Shown here: positions 53,130 to 63,271 of the stretch, piece by piece
Position numbering within the stretch: position 1 is the first letter of the stretch
Layout of the letters: the number at the start of each line of letters is the position of its first letter
Source: Clitopilus passeckerianus
Lineage: Eukaryota; Basidiomycota; Agaricomycetes; Agaricales; Entolomataceae
NCBI GenBank assembly: GCA_944990035.1
Contig: CALYLX010000126.1
Span: 1,674,001-1,738,000 of the forward strand
Direction of reading: 5' to 3'
DNA: 64,000 nt
Made by a program: the position numbers and the translations under genes
The notes under the pieces: model-generated
The model's database searches: none
Seen by the model: only the letters and a program-made list of their open reading frames with translations
What the model was told of the DNA's origin: nothing

Positions 53130-56100
53130 ATGGCACCTCGAGGAGCTTTGTCATTGACCCCTCAGCCCAATCTTGCAGAGATAAAGATGAAGACAGCCAA
53201 AGATGGCCGCAAGCTTTTCAGGAAAGGCAGCCGCTACAGAGATCCACCTCCTGATGATTATGATACTGAGACTACTCCAGCACCATCTCGTGCTACATCC
53301 AGGAGCCTTTCCCCAGAAAAGGCTCGCTTTAGCCCCAGCCTTGATGGTTTAGTGACCGACCTGGTCTCTACGGATCTTCAGGACGACAATGATCTCAAAT
53401 ACCCTTCTACTGCAAAAGAAGACGGGCACAGACAAACCAAGGTTAGTACATATCATCATCAATATACCCTGGGGACCACCTAACGCTATTTCATGTCCAG
53501 ACTCAGAACAACTTTCTAACTGAATGGTTGGAAGTTCGACCTGAGTATATTAGTGCCATCCTTGAGCTAGAGCTGCTTCCACATCCTACCGGTCCCTGTC
53601 ACGGGTGCAAGAAAGCAGTTGATGAGGGCTTCCGCTGTCTTGACTGCTTTGGAGGGTTTCGATGGTGCCAAGCCTGCGTGCTAAGCACTCACACTAGCCA
53701 TCCCTTCCACCACGTGCAGAAGTGGAATCTCGAATGCTATGAGAATATCGACCTTATCACCCTGGGATATGTTCTGGATCTGACTCCTGCCGAACACCAG
53801 TGCAGCAATACCAGGCTTATCGGCCTCACCATTGTTCATGTATCCGGGATATTCAGCCATCAAGCTCTGTGCTGTCACTGCAACAACACTCCTCCCCTAC
53901 ATCTACAGCTTTTGCAACACCAGCTAATTTCAGCAAGCATGGCACGTCCTCAAACGGTGTTTACGTTTGAGGTGATGACACATTATGCAATGGAGTCACT
54001 CGAATGCAAAACAACTAGTCAGGCCTTTTATACAAAGCTACGTCGCCTGACAGACAAATATTTTCCGCAACGTCTACCGGTACAGTCTACTGCGTTCTAT
54101 TTTTTGCTGGCGGCTAACCTACTGGAACAGGATCGATATCGCGAACTCATGCGAGTTGGGCGTATGTGGAATAACATAGTATCTATAATGGAGTCTGGCG
54201 ATCCGTTCCGAGACCCAGCACCAGGCGATCTGGCCACATTCTGCGTTGCTTGCCCACAACCCTCAATAAATCTGCCGCATGACTGGAAGAAGCTTTATCC
54301 CAAGCACCCGTGAGTTTTCTTGCTATACCTATCCGTATCCGCTTTGTCAACTCCATTGAGAACAGGTGGCTAGTCAAGGTGCAATACGTGGTGGACGGCA
54401 ACTTTTCCGCTCAGCACATGAACCTAAAAAGGGCAGATGAGGATGTTTTCCTGTCCGACGGAAGAGGGTATATGGTCACCGACGCACCATATCAGGAACA
54501 CCTTGCAGTTGCCAAGGAGAATACTCAGGTATGTCAATCCGGGTGTAATATCAATGTATGCAAGCTGAAGGGCAGTGCAGAAATCAACCTGCACAAATCA
54601 CCGCGCAGTCAATGGAGCCAATACAAGCAGGGTGAATCTGAGAGTGACTGGTGTCGGTGCAACAGCGTGCGCACGGCACGGGTGCTTTGTCCCTCATTCC
54701 GTTGTAGACTTTCAAAAAGGCGAAAGGTACATGCTTTCAGAGATGCTTGAACAAAATACTCACTTGGTTACTCGTCAGGCAGATGAACATTGACTATTCA
54801 ATTACGCAGGCGCTTGCCCATAACTCGGACGGAATTCGGGATGCATTGATCATCTACGATGTGGCGTGCCAATGGAATATCAACTTCAAGAAACGAGTAA
54901 AAGACAGCAACTACCTGGAAATTCCCAAAGGAATGAAGATTACTCCTGCAGTGGGAAAGTTTCACCTAAGCGCGCACATCCTTTCTTGCTTTCCGCGATA
55001 CAGCCTGAGCTTTGTCGAAGGTGCAGGCCAGGTGGATGGCGAGATTTTGGAAACTCTCTGGGCTCCATTCAACAAGATTGCCGATACAGCTAGGCCTAAG
55101 TCCAAGGCATTTCGCCAGGAGTCTTACGATATGTTTATGGCGGACTCCAACTTTAAAAAAATGGTTGGCATGGGTGAGCATTCCATATGAAAGGGACTTC
55201 ATTAAGCTAACTTGGATGCTTGATGATTAGTTGAAACATTGCTATGGAAGCACAAGAGGGCTGTCAAAGGGTTAGACGAGTGCAGTGGAAAGGAGGCAAC
55301 TATAGTGCCTGAGTCAAGTATCAAAAGATGGACTGAGGAGGAAGCAAAGGCCAATATGCTTCAAGGAGAGGCACTGGATATATATCAGGTACAGGCTAAA
55401 CTGGGTATGCTTTATACAACTTTTCCTTTGCTTTTGAACATTGAATGCTAAAGGACACTCATCTAGCTCCTACTTTGGCCCAAATACGGAAGGACCTTAC
55501 TTCCCCCAAATCGACCCAGGTGAAGGAGACAGGGCCCCTTGTAGCATGGCTGGTAGATGGAATTGAGATTGAAGATGATCAGTAAGGCGCATCTTCTGAG
55601 TTGAGTTCAGAATGCTGAACCAAAGAACAGAGAGGATCTTCGGTTTGATTTGAAGATTCTTGGGAAAAGGCCCACAGCTAAGCAACTGCACGACTTGGAG
55701 AAGAAGAGGGCCAAGCTTCTGGACCGCATCGCCGAATTTCATGAGAAAAGCTTACGGTACATGCCAGACCTTCAGCCGGACGCAGATCTATCACCTCCAC
55801 CTCAGGATCACATGGCATTTGTAGAGGGGTGGACAGAAATGCTGCAAGACATGGATGCTTTGGAGGAGCCAGGGGCACCAAATAGTGACGATGAAGGTAG
55901 TGATGATGAAGGCAGTTCTGTGGGTGCTGAAGAGGTTGTTCTATGGCTGCCCTCAACAGTATCAAAGGAAAGGATTCAGGGAGCCGGATGGGACAACCTG
56001 GCCACAGCTGAAAGAGAACTTAGGATTGGACAGGCTAACGATCGGCTGGAGGGACTCAGGCAGGCTTTGGGAGCCCTGGCATGCTTGATTCGAAACGTAG

Positions 56101-56701
56101 GTCGCAATGCACAGACCACACGGAACAAAACACGCACCAGAAAGCCGATTGACCTAAGCAAGATCGCCGCCCAGAAGCATGTCAAATCGTACGAGCGGGC
56201 CAGAGCTGCCATGATACATCTAGGCGCATCCGAAGCTCTATTAAAGATGTACCGCCCAATAGACTCCAGAGATCTCACTGTCAACAAGGATATAACAGAG
56301 GAAAATCGTTATGGGCAGAATAGCTATCAAATGCCTTGGATATGGAAGGGAGGGGAAACTATGAGTCAGGACAAGTGGAATATGGAAGGTACGGATATCG
56401 ATTTTGGAGCACATGCTTTTTGTTGATCTAAAGAAATCCAGTCATCAGAATAGGGTGGCTTCGAGAACGTGCAAGAGACGCAAGGTGGAATGAGGAGCTG
56501 ATTAAGGTGAAGCATGAGATGCGCTGGACAGTTAATGGGTTGGCTCATTTCCAAGTGAAATGGAGGAAGTGTGCTAAAGAGAACCTAGGAGACAAGGGAC
56601 AAAGCGGTCTGTCAACATATGCTGCCAGGATGAGCGCTATCTATGGAAGGCTGAAGGAAAGTGCTGAAGTGGCGTTTGCAGGGATCATGACTTCGCAGTA
56701 G
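53130..56701 (+). CDS. KDZ transposase with CxC2-type cysteine cluster
   Basis: Moves the element by a DDE-type RNase H-like catalytic core. N-terminal basic segment MAPRGALSLTPQPNLAEIK. Then a CxC2-like zinc cluster (CHGCKKAVDEGFRCLDC, WCQACVLSTHTSHPFHHV). RPQTVFTFEVMTHYAMESLE and YRELMRVGRMWNNI follow. The catalytic core has VQYVVDGNFSAQHMNLKRAD (first Asp), DALIIYDVACQWNINF (second Asp), KFHLSAHILSCFPRYSLSF and GAGQVDGEILETLWAPFN (Glu region). The tail is helical (KSYERARAAMIHLG, RARDARWNEELIKVKHEM). Ten or so introns of 46-80 nt, e.g. 53,442-53,500, 54,311-54,366, 54,529-54,572, 55,173-55,230, 55,404-55,467, 55,580-55,628 and about 56,387-56,454, all fit GT-AG and keep the frame. No internal stop was found, so it may be functional. 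It is the rightmost gene of the element. Confidence 0.92.
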
Positions 56702-56789
56702 CATAGAGGAGAAAAGTTTATAACGGACAAGACTATAAAATTTTGTTGCTGAAGTAGGTCACCATACATTCAGGTGTTTCAGTGCTACA

Positions 56790-57975
56790 TAGTAGAACAG
56801 GGCAAGAGGGGGGTGGGAATCGAGTTGTATGGCTGAAAGCTAGTAGCACAGGACAAGTGGGGATGGGAAGCGAGCTGTAGGGATGAAGTGTAGTAGGACA
56901 GGGCGAGAGGGGGTGGGAATCAAGCTGTAGGAATGAAGTGTAGTAGGACAGGGCGAGAGGGAGTGGGAATCGAGTTGTATGGCTGAAACCTAGTAGAGCA
57001 GGGCGAGTGGGGGTGGGAGTCAAGCTTCTGGGCCGACACATACAAGAACGGTGGGCGTCGGCTGACACGTACGTGGGTCAGACGTGAACGAGTGTGTCGG
57101 CCAAGGTTAATGAGCAGGAAAGGGATCGGCTGATACGTGAGTACATGTATAAGCCAGCCGACACATGGGCATGTGTATCATAGAGCTACGTGTTGGCCGA
57201 GGGCAATTGGTGGTAAACAAATCGGCCGACACGTAAAGTAGTGAAGGCTGTCGGCTGACACGTACCTCAGAGTAGCTTACAGGTATGTGTCGGCTGATGA
57301 TGCTCAGCAAGGAAGTTGTGGGCCGACACGTACTTGCATGGGCGGGTGGGCCGACACGTAACTGATAGTGCCGTATGTGTATGTGTCAGCCGACAGTAAT
57401 TGATGAGGAGCTAATGGGCCGATACGTGACTGAATGCTGATATCTCAGCCGACACATACCCCTACAATGCGTAGGGGTATGTGTTGGCTGATAAGAGAGA
57501 AAGAGAAGAGAATCGGCCGACACATATATAAGCGATTGCTGTTAGCCAAGGCCGCTACCCCATTCTCGGCCGACACGTGCGGGAGCATCACTGACTCTTC
57601 GGCAGACACATATGCCTACGAGCACTCTTGGCCAAGCCATATGGTTTCGTACATACTGGTACGTGTTGGCCGATTCTGTTTGAAGTATTCACCTTCAGCC
57701 GACACATAAGGCTATGTCAATACTGTTCCTTATCTTTATGTGTGGGCTGATAAAAGGTCGGCCGACACGTGTGTACTCATACCGTCAGTGTACATGTCAG
57801 CCGAGACATGCAAGCCTCCGCCGACACGTACATCCTCAATACTCTCAGCTGACGTGTACCAAAATCTTTGATGAGCCGACATGTAACTCTATGTATGTCG
57901 GCCGACGTCCGCTGGTACGTACTTTAACGTCTTATTTTCGTCCGCTGTCACGTACTTCAACGTGTTGAATGACTG
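56790..57975 (-). repeat. Right terminal inverted repeat of the KDZ element
   Basis: Inverse copy of 40,803-43,626 without the nested insertion. Large parts appear identical, for example the stretch corresponding to 43,065-43,268 translates identically in both. Differences cluster in the outer 350 bp and are mostly CpG transitions. Outer end near ACTTCAACGTG (57,963-57,975). Confidence 0.92.
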
Positions 57976-58086
57976 TACGGAATGCTATATGTGCATTAGC
58001 GAGTTAGTAATCCATGCCGAGCTGGTCTTTGGATTACTAATCAGATGAATAAGCACTATTTGCATGGCTGTGCAAACAGTGTAAGC
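57976..58086. other. Short spacer between KDZ element and Gypsy element B
   Basis: 111 bp of unique-looking sequence containing an imperfect inverted repeat (TAGTAATCCATGCC... GGATTACTAATC). Likely host DNA between the two elements, or the flank into which Gypsy B inserted. TAAGC immediately before the LTR would be its target duplication, but the other flank is outside the window. Confidence 0.5.
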
Positions 58087-58550
58087 TGTTAAGCTAGTAT
58101 CGCTACGTGCTCAACCAAGTATCAAGAGTTCAGCTGCTTAGTCCTCTACCAGCCTTTGTAGAGACAAGCGAGAGTAATCGAGCGAGTCGAAGTTAAAGCA
58201 AATAGCGATGTATAGGCTTTTAGGTCAAGCTGGGGAAGCAAGACCGAAAGCGTGAAAGTATTTATACATGAAGAGTAGGGCTAAGGGTTGGGCATTGCGC
58301 AGCAATGCTAAGTAAGCAAGAGTAAGTATGACTCGGAGTGAGTCAGAGTAAGAGTCACGACGAGTCATGGTAAGTAAATATAGTATAAGTATCCCACGAT
58401 CGTGAGAATACTGAGTAATCGTAGCTAAAGGGATGAGTAATGCGCAGCAGTACTGAGTAATTGTATAAACGTAAGCGGGGCGGGGGAATAGTAATGGTAG
58501 ATGAGTAAAAGGAAAAAGAGTCCGGGTGCGTATCCAAGGTAACTGTAACA
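58087..58550 (-). repeat. 3' LTR of Gypsy element B
   Basis: 464 bp, TGTTAAGCTAG to AACTGTAACA. On the coding strand TATAAATA (plus 58,259-58,266) is followed about 34 nt later by CAGCTTGACCT (plus 58222-58232), the same 11-mer as in element A. The polypurine tract GCGAGAGGGTAATG abuts the LTR. The inverted repeat CCCACGATCGTGAG is near 58,402. Confidence 0.88.
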
Positions 58551-58583
58551 TTACCCTCTCGCTAGCGTTGAAGTCACCTGGCT

Positions 58584-59465
58584 TCAATTCTTCTTCTTGC
58601 CCCAGAAATGGCGGTCTATGTTCTTCCAATAGCGTTGTGGACAGTTAACCGGGTAATGGCCTGGGCCGCGATGATGACACAGACGACAAACAAAACGAAA
58701 GCAATGGTATTGTCGATGTCTGCCTCCGCAAACATAGCATCGGAAGTGTCTGGGCGGTGGTGGCTGGTTGGCGAGGTATCCGGTACGCGGCGCCTTCTGT
58801 GACGAGATCGTTGAGGAAGAGGGTTCACCAGAGTTGGCGAATCTGACTCTGGTGGGCTTTCGAATGCGGAGAGGTAAGATGTCGGTGGGTTTGACATTTG
58901 GGTTGACGTTTTCCTTGTCGCTATCTTGATCCTCGGGTGTAGTTTGAATGAAGGGATTGTGCTTTATCTTGGCGGCGGTAGCAAGGTTGGTGACGGGGGG
59001 GAATTCTTGGAGGGTTCCTCGAACCTGACGTGCCGTGAGAATCGTCGGTTCTTCGGTGGTTTGATCTTCCTCAGGCCCCCAGGGATTGGCGGCAAGGGTT
59101 TTGAAATCTGTCTCCTTCGGGTTGGGGAACCAACTTCGTCGTTCAGGATAGTGCTGATCAAGGAAGGCTGTACCTCCGGCAGCGAAGAAGAGGTCGGTGA
59201 GGGTTTTCTCCGTGCGTTGGTCAGAGCTGTCAAGAGCTCGATCAAGTTCTTCAAGGGTTTTCGAATATAGGTGGCGTAGACGAGCCACTTCGTTGCGGAA
59301 TTCGGTTCTTCGGTCGTGGTAGGCTGAGCCCCGCTCTGCCACTTCGGTGAGGAGGTTGTCGTTGTTGCTCCAGGCAGTGTTCGTACGGAGCGCCGTAACA
59401 GCGGAATCGGTTTTGAAGGTGTTAAGGATGATGGTGCGGTCGTAGGAGGAGACATTGGAGGACAT
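58584..59465 (-). CDS. Accessory third ORF of Gypsy element B, C-terminal zinc-binding cluster
   Basis: Starts MSSNVSSYDRTIILNTFKTD at ATG 59465, 50 bp after the pol stop; 293 residues. It is homologous to the ORF at 29,230-30,087 over its whole length: helical N-terminal part (VARLRHLYSKTLEELDRALD, TLTDLFFAAGGTAFLDQ), Pro/Ser-rich linker (RVRFANSGEPSSS), and C-terminal CYVCGGRHRQYHC ... CRLCHHRGPGHYPVNC with tail DRHFWGKKKN. The cysteine/histidine residues and the HFWGK tail are the most conserved parts. Not a known envelope or nuclease. It is unusual for a fungal Gypsy element to keep a third ORF, so a role in the element's life cycle is likely though unknown. Confidence 0.85.
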   Translation of the reverse strand: MSSNVSSYDRTIILNTFKTDSAVTALRTNTAWSNNDNLLTEVAERGSAYHDRRTEFRNEVARLRHLYSKTLEELDRALDSSDQRTEKTLTDLFFAAGGTAFLDQHYPERRSWFPNPKETDFKTLAANPWGPEEDQTTEEPTILTARQVRGTLQEFPPVTNLATAAKIKHNPFIQTTPEDQDSDKENVNPNVKPTDILPLRIRKPTRVRFANSGEPSSSTISSQKAPRTGYLANQPPPPRHFRCYVCGGRHRQYHCFRFVCRLCHHRGPGHYPVNCPQRYWKNIDRHFWGKKKN

Positions 59466-59515
59466 TATAAGCAAGATGTGTTTGCTTCGGCGAAGTGCTG
59501 TGGGTTGATGGAGAT

Positions 59516-62500
59516 TCACCGAATGTTCTTCCTCTTCTTATATGCTTCGAGGGTCTTCTTGGCGTTCTGGAGGTTTCTCACAGGTTCCCATGAGTTCTCC
59601 GATGTCGGATATCCTTTCCACTTGATCTTGTAAAGGATCTTCCCACGATGTCGTTTGTGTGCGACAATTTCTTCCACTTCCCATTCTTCTTCTTGATTGA
59701 TGAGGTCAGGTGGCGGTTCTAGGAAATTGGGCCCATGTGTCTCGGTTTCCTTGTATGGTGTGAGGAGGGTGGCGTGGAACACAGGGTGAATTTTCCATGC
59801 TCGGGGTAGTTCTAGTCTGTAGGTCAGCGGACCTAGAACTTCTTTGATCGTGAAGGGGCCTTCTCGTCGTGGCGTGAACTTCTTTGAGTAGTATGCCAGT
59901 TTTAGGTTAGTTGTTTCCAACCAAACCTTCTGTCCTTGTTCAAATGGTTTGAAGTTACTTCGGACACGTTCGGCCATCTTTCGTCTCGCAAGTTCATGGG
60001 CAGCCGCAGCTTCGTCTCGTGCCTGTTGGAGTTCTTTCATTCGGGTTTCCGCAGCAGGGACATTGGTCTTCTGATATGGAAGGGGAATAGCACGTGGTTC
60101 TGCTCCGTTCATTAGGTAGAATGGAGTTTGTGCGGTGACGGCATGAACACGTTTGTTATGGGCGAATTCCATTAGGGGAATTAGTTCTAGCCATTTCTCG
60201 GGGTTGTTGGCGCAGAATAGTCGGAGATAAGCGCCAATGTCTTGGTTGACGCGTTCGGTTTCTCCATCTGCTTGTGGGTGATATGCGGTTGTCAGGGAAA
60301 GCTTGATTCCTAGGAGTCGTCCTAGTTCTTGGAATACTTTGGATGCGAATTGTGGACCTCTATCGGATATCAGTTTGTCAGGAAGTCCGAATCTTCTGTA
60401 GACAGCATCCAGGTAGTTGTTGGCAGTGCCTAGGGCGTCAATGGTCTTCTTGCAAGGGATCAAAATTACCCCCTTACTAAGGCCATGGTCTACCACGACC
60501 ATGAGTGAGTCGTAACCGTTAACCTCGGGAAGATCAGTGATGAAATCTGTAGAGGCAAGTTCGAAGGGTCGTGTGGCAGTAAATTTGACTGGGTTCAGGG
60601 GAGGTGCCGTGGGGTGTGTATTGACCTTCATCTGTTGGCAAGGGGCACATCCATCAACGTAGGATTTGACAGTTCCAAACATTCTGGGCCACCAGTAGTG
60701 TTCGGAAATTAACTCCATCGTCTTGAATGCTCCGGGGTGTCCGGCCATAGGTGCGTCATGATACTTCTGTATGAGGCTTCGTCGTAGGGTAGCATCATTA
60801 GGGACGTAGCATCGCCCCCGGAAAAAGAGGAGAGAGTCCTCTACTTTCCAGTCGGCTAAAGCCGATTTGATGGGGGTAGAGTGGTTCTTCAGGTGTCGTA
60901 TTGCTTCCGTGAAGAATTCGTCTTTCATCATGTGTTCGGCAAATTCCGCCTTAAGTTCGGTGTCAATTGTTCGGATGAAAAGTTTATCAGGTAGCATGGT
61001 GATGTCTTCGTTGTCAGTGTCGTGGTCTAGAATGTGATCTGCTCGTCGGGATAGTTCGTCAGATTGGACCATCTGAGTTCCTGGTACATGGACTAGGTTT
61101 AGGTCATATTGGGAGAGGAGTAAACTCCATCGTGCTTGTCGTCGGCTAAGTTTCTGTGGCGTTCGGTAGTAGGTTAGGTTCTTGTGGTCGGAGAATACCG
61201 TGACAGGGTGGGCTGATCCTTGTAGATAGTGTCGCCAAGTTTCCAGTGCTCTGACTATAGCGAGTAGTTCCCTGTCGTAGATTTCGTAGTTCCGTTCGGT
61301 TGGGGTGAAGGAGTGAGAGATGTATCCACAAGGGTGCCAGTCGTTATTTTCGTCTCGTTGGCGTAGCACTGCTCCTGTCGCCCACTTGGATGCATCACAT
61401 TCAATGGTGAATGGTTTTGTTGGATCGGGCATCGTGAGTACGGGTGTCTCTGCGAACCTTTTCTTCAGGGCTTCAAATGCTTCTTCTTGTTCCTTTCCCC
61501 ATGTAAAGGGCCGATCTTTCTTGGTGAGATCGTTCAGGGGTCGGGCTAGTTCCGCATATTTCCCTATGAACCTTCGGTAGAAGTTGCCAAATCCCAAAAA
61601 GGACCGAACTTCTTTTACGGTGGTTGGGGTTGGCCATTTCTTTATCCCGTCGAGTTTAGTCGGATCCATGTGGATCTTGTCTGGCGATATGATCATTCCA
61701 AGGAATTCGACTTCTGTTACGTTGAATTTGCATTTCTCAGCTTTGAGGAACAGGTTGTGTTCCATCAGCCTTTGGAGTACCCGTTTGGTGCGCTTCTCAT
61801 GTTCTCTTGGGTCTTTAGAGAAGAGTAACATGTCATCCATGTAGATGATTAACCATCCTTCATCGATCATGTCTCTGAAGATGTGGTTCATCATTGCTTG
61901 AAACGTGGCTGGGGAGTTGCATAGTCCAAAGAACATGACGGTGGGTTCAAACAAGCCTCGATTTGTTTTGAAGGCTGCTTTCCACTCGTCTCCTTCTTTG
62001 ATCCGGACATTATGATATCCCCATCGGATGTCCAGCTTTGTGAAAATCTTTGCTCCTCTGAGTTTGTCGAGTAGGTCGCTGACTAGTGGTAAGGGGTAGG
62101 CATTCTTGACAGTTCCACTGTTGAGATATCGGTAATCTTGGCAGGGTCGTAGTGCATTTGCTTCTTTCTTTGCTACAAAGAAGAAGGGTGATGCTTGAGG
62201 TGATTTCGAGGGTCGGATGTATCCTTTTCGTAAGTTTTCTTCGAGAAATTTGTCCATTTCGGCTTGCTCCTTTGGATTGAGAGGGTAGACCTTGCAGTCT
62301 TTCGGAACAAAGTCTGGTTTGAGATCAATGGCGTGATCCCAAGGCCGAGGTGGGGGGAATCGTTCTGATGCTTCTTTCTCAAAGACTTTCTTGAATTCGT
62401 GGTATTCGGGGGGAATGAGGTCTTCGAGTTTCTTCTTGACCTCTTCGGTTTTCTGATGTTCTAGGGTCTGGGAGATGGACGTCTTGGCGCGAATCCAGAC

Positions 62501-63271
62501 GTTCTGGGTCGGGACGAATCGCAGTGATCCTCTATCTCGGGTGATTCGGGAGATATTTGCAGCTCGGATTCTTCTGATTTCTGGTTCTCGATGTTCATTC
62601 GTCAATGGGGAATTGGCTCGTTCGAATATTCCCATCACTGGTTCTCCTTTCGCATAGGCAATAACCAGGTCTTGTTCGTCATTGGGTTCTTCTAAGGGTG
62701 TTTCAATGGGTTCAGGTTCGTCGGGTACGTTGGAAATGTCTAGGCGTGATTCCTCTGTTGCGGCTAGTCGTCTGATCTGGACTCGGGCAAGGGCCGTGCG
62801 TAGCGGGGATGTCTTGACGCGCTTGGGATTAATGAATAGTGTCCCCTTTTGCCAGTTGATTTCTGGATTCGTTCGCTTCAGCCATGGGAGTCCGAGGATC
62901 AGGTGTTCATTCCCTAATCCAGTGACCAGGCACCGTTCTGACGCCTTGTGTTTCCCTATCCCTATATCGACCCAGGTGTAATGGGTGATTTGCCCTGTTT
63001 TGTTGATAGTGCCGTCAACGTTCTTGGCAGTGAGAGGTTGTCGAAGGGGATGTGTTTTGATTCGATGGCGGGCGACGAATTCTTTGTCGATGAATAGTCC
63101 TTGAGCACCTGAGTCGACTAGTGCTTTGGTTTCAACGGTTCTTTCTTCATTCGGAGCAGAGACCTTAATGGGTAGACGCATAGATTTATCAAAAGGTTCT
63201 GCATATGACATAGAAGAAATCAGTATTGTGGCGGGTTCAGACGTTGACACTGGCCGCCGTTCTAAAAATCC
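59516..63271 (-). CDS. Intact pol polyprotein of Gypsy element B with chromodomain
   Basis: About 1,245 residues in one frame. Aspartic protease: KALVDSGAQGLFIDKEFV. Reverse transcriptase: FTKLDIRWGYHNVRIKEGD, catalytic [32 protein letters not shown]. RNase H: IECDASKWATGAVLRQ and [19 protein letters not shown]. Integrase: zinc region HDAPMAGHPGAFKTM with CAPCQQMK, then the DDE core (DFITDLPEVNGYD, ISDRGPQFASKVFQELGRLL, TAYHPQADGETERVNQ). GPY/F motif: RREGPFTIKEVLGPLTYRL. C-terminal chromodomain: EWEVEEIVAHKRHRGKILYK and IKWKGYPTSENSWEPVRNL. This is the chromovirus order. The frame opens at 63,271, upstream of the first ATG (63,211), and overlaps the end of gag, so expression as a gag-pol frameshift product is likely. 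Confidence 0.95.
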   Translation of the reverse strand, partial: GFLERRPVSTSEPATILISSMSYAEPFDKSMRLPIKVSAPNEERTVETKALVDSGAQGLFIDKEFVARHRIKTHPLRQPLTAKNVDGTINKTGQITHYTWVDIGIGKHKASERCLVTGLGNEHLILGLPWLKRTNPEINWQKGTLFINPKRVKTSPLRTALARVQIRRLAATEESRLDISNVPDEPEPIETPLEEPNDEQDLVIAYAKGEPVMGIFERANSPLTNEHREPEIRRIRAANISRITRDRGSLRFVPTQNVWIRAKTSISQTLEHQKTEEVKKKLEDLIPPEYHEFKKVFEKEASERFPPPRPWDHAIDLKPDFVPKDCKVYPLNPKEQAEMDKFLEENLRKGYIRPSKSPQASPFFFVAKKEANALRPCQDYRYLNSGTVKNAYPLPLVSDLLDKLRGAKIFTKLDIRWGYHNVRIKEGDEWKAAFKTNRGLFEPTVMFFGLCNSPATFQAMMNHIFRDMIDEGWLIIYMDDMLLFSKDPREHEKRTKRVLQRLMEHNLFLKAEKCKFNVTEVEFLGMIISPDKIHMDPTKLDGIKKWPTPTTVKEVRSFLGFGNFYRRFIGKYAELARPLNDLTKKDRPFTWGKEQEEAFEALKKRFAETPVLTMPDPTKPFTIECDASKWATGAVLRQRDENNDWHPCGYISHSFTPTERNYEIYDRELLAIVRALETWRHYLQGSAHPVTVFSDHKNLTYYRTPQKLSRRQARWSLLLSQYDLNLVHVPGTQMVQSDELSRRADHILDHDTDNEDITMLPDKLFIRTIDTELKAEFAEHMMKDEFFTEAIRHLKNHSTPIKSALADWKVEDSLLFFRGRCYVPNDATLRRSLIQKYHDAPMAGHPGAFKTMELISEHYWWPRMFGTVKSYVDGCAPCQQMKVNTHPTAPPLNPVKFTATRPFELASTDFITDLPEVNGYDSLMVVVDHGLSKGVILIPCKKTIDALGTANNYLDAVYRRFGLPDKLISDRGPQFASKVFQELGRLLGIKLSLTTAYHPQADGETERVNQDIGAYLRLFCANNPEKWLELIPLMEFAHNKRVHAVTAQTPFYLMNGAEPRAIPLPYQKTNVPAAETRMKELQQARDEAAAAHELARRKMAERVRSNFKPFEQGQKVWLETTNLKLAYYSKKFTPRREGPFTIKEVLGPLTYRLELPRAWKIHPVFHATLLTPYKETETHGPNFLEPPPDLINQEEEWEVEEIVAHKRHRGKILYKIKWKGYPTSENSWEPVRNLQNAKKTLEAYKKRKNIR

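Larger units (their letters stand above)
40803..57975 (+). mobile_element. Giant KDZ-class DNA transposon with 1.2-kb inverted repeats and four-gene cargo
   Basis: The interval is bounded by near-identical inverted repeats: left 40,803-43,626 (including a 1.6-kb nested insertion) and right 56,790-57,975. Between them lie 13.2 kb with two leftward genes, two rightward units and a KDZ transposase (53,130-56,701). KDZ elements (Kyakuja-Dileera-Zisupton) are known in mushrooms and known to associate with TET/JBP genes. The inverted-repeat bounds, transposase and gene content support a single unit. I could not find a convincing target-site duplication: the outer bases near CATGTTGAAG/CACGTTGAAG diverge, so ends are uncertain by 10-20 bp. 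Confidence 0.82.

Noticed and set aside
40785..57995. Target-site duplication for the KDZ element
   Set aside because: Left flank (CAGTCAAACT) and right flank (TTGAATGACTG) do not match as a direct repeat; a weak inverted similarity rather suggests the repeat extends a few bases further. No duplication is claimed.
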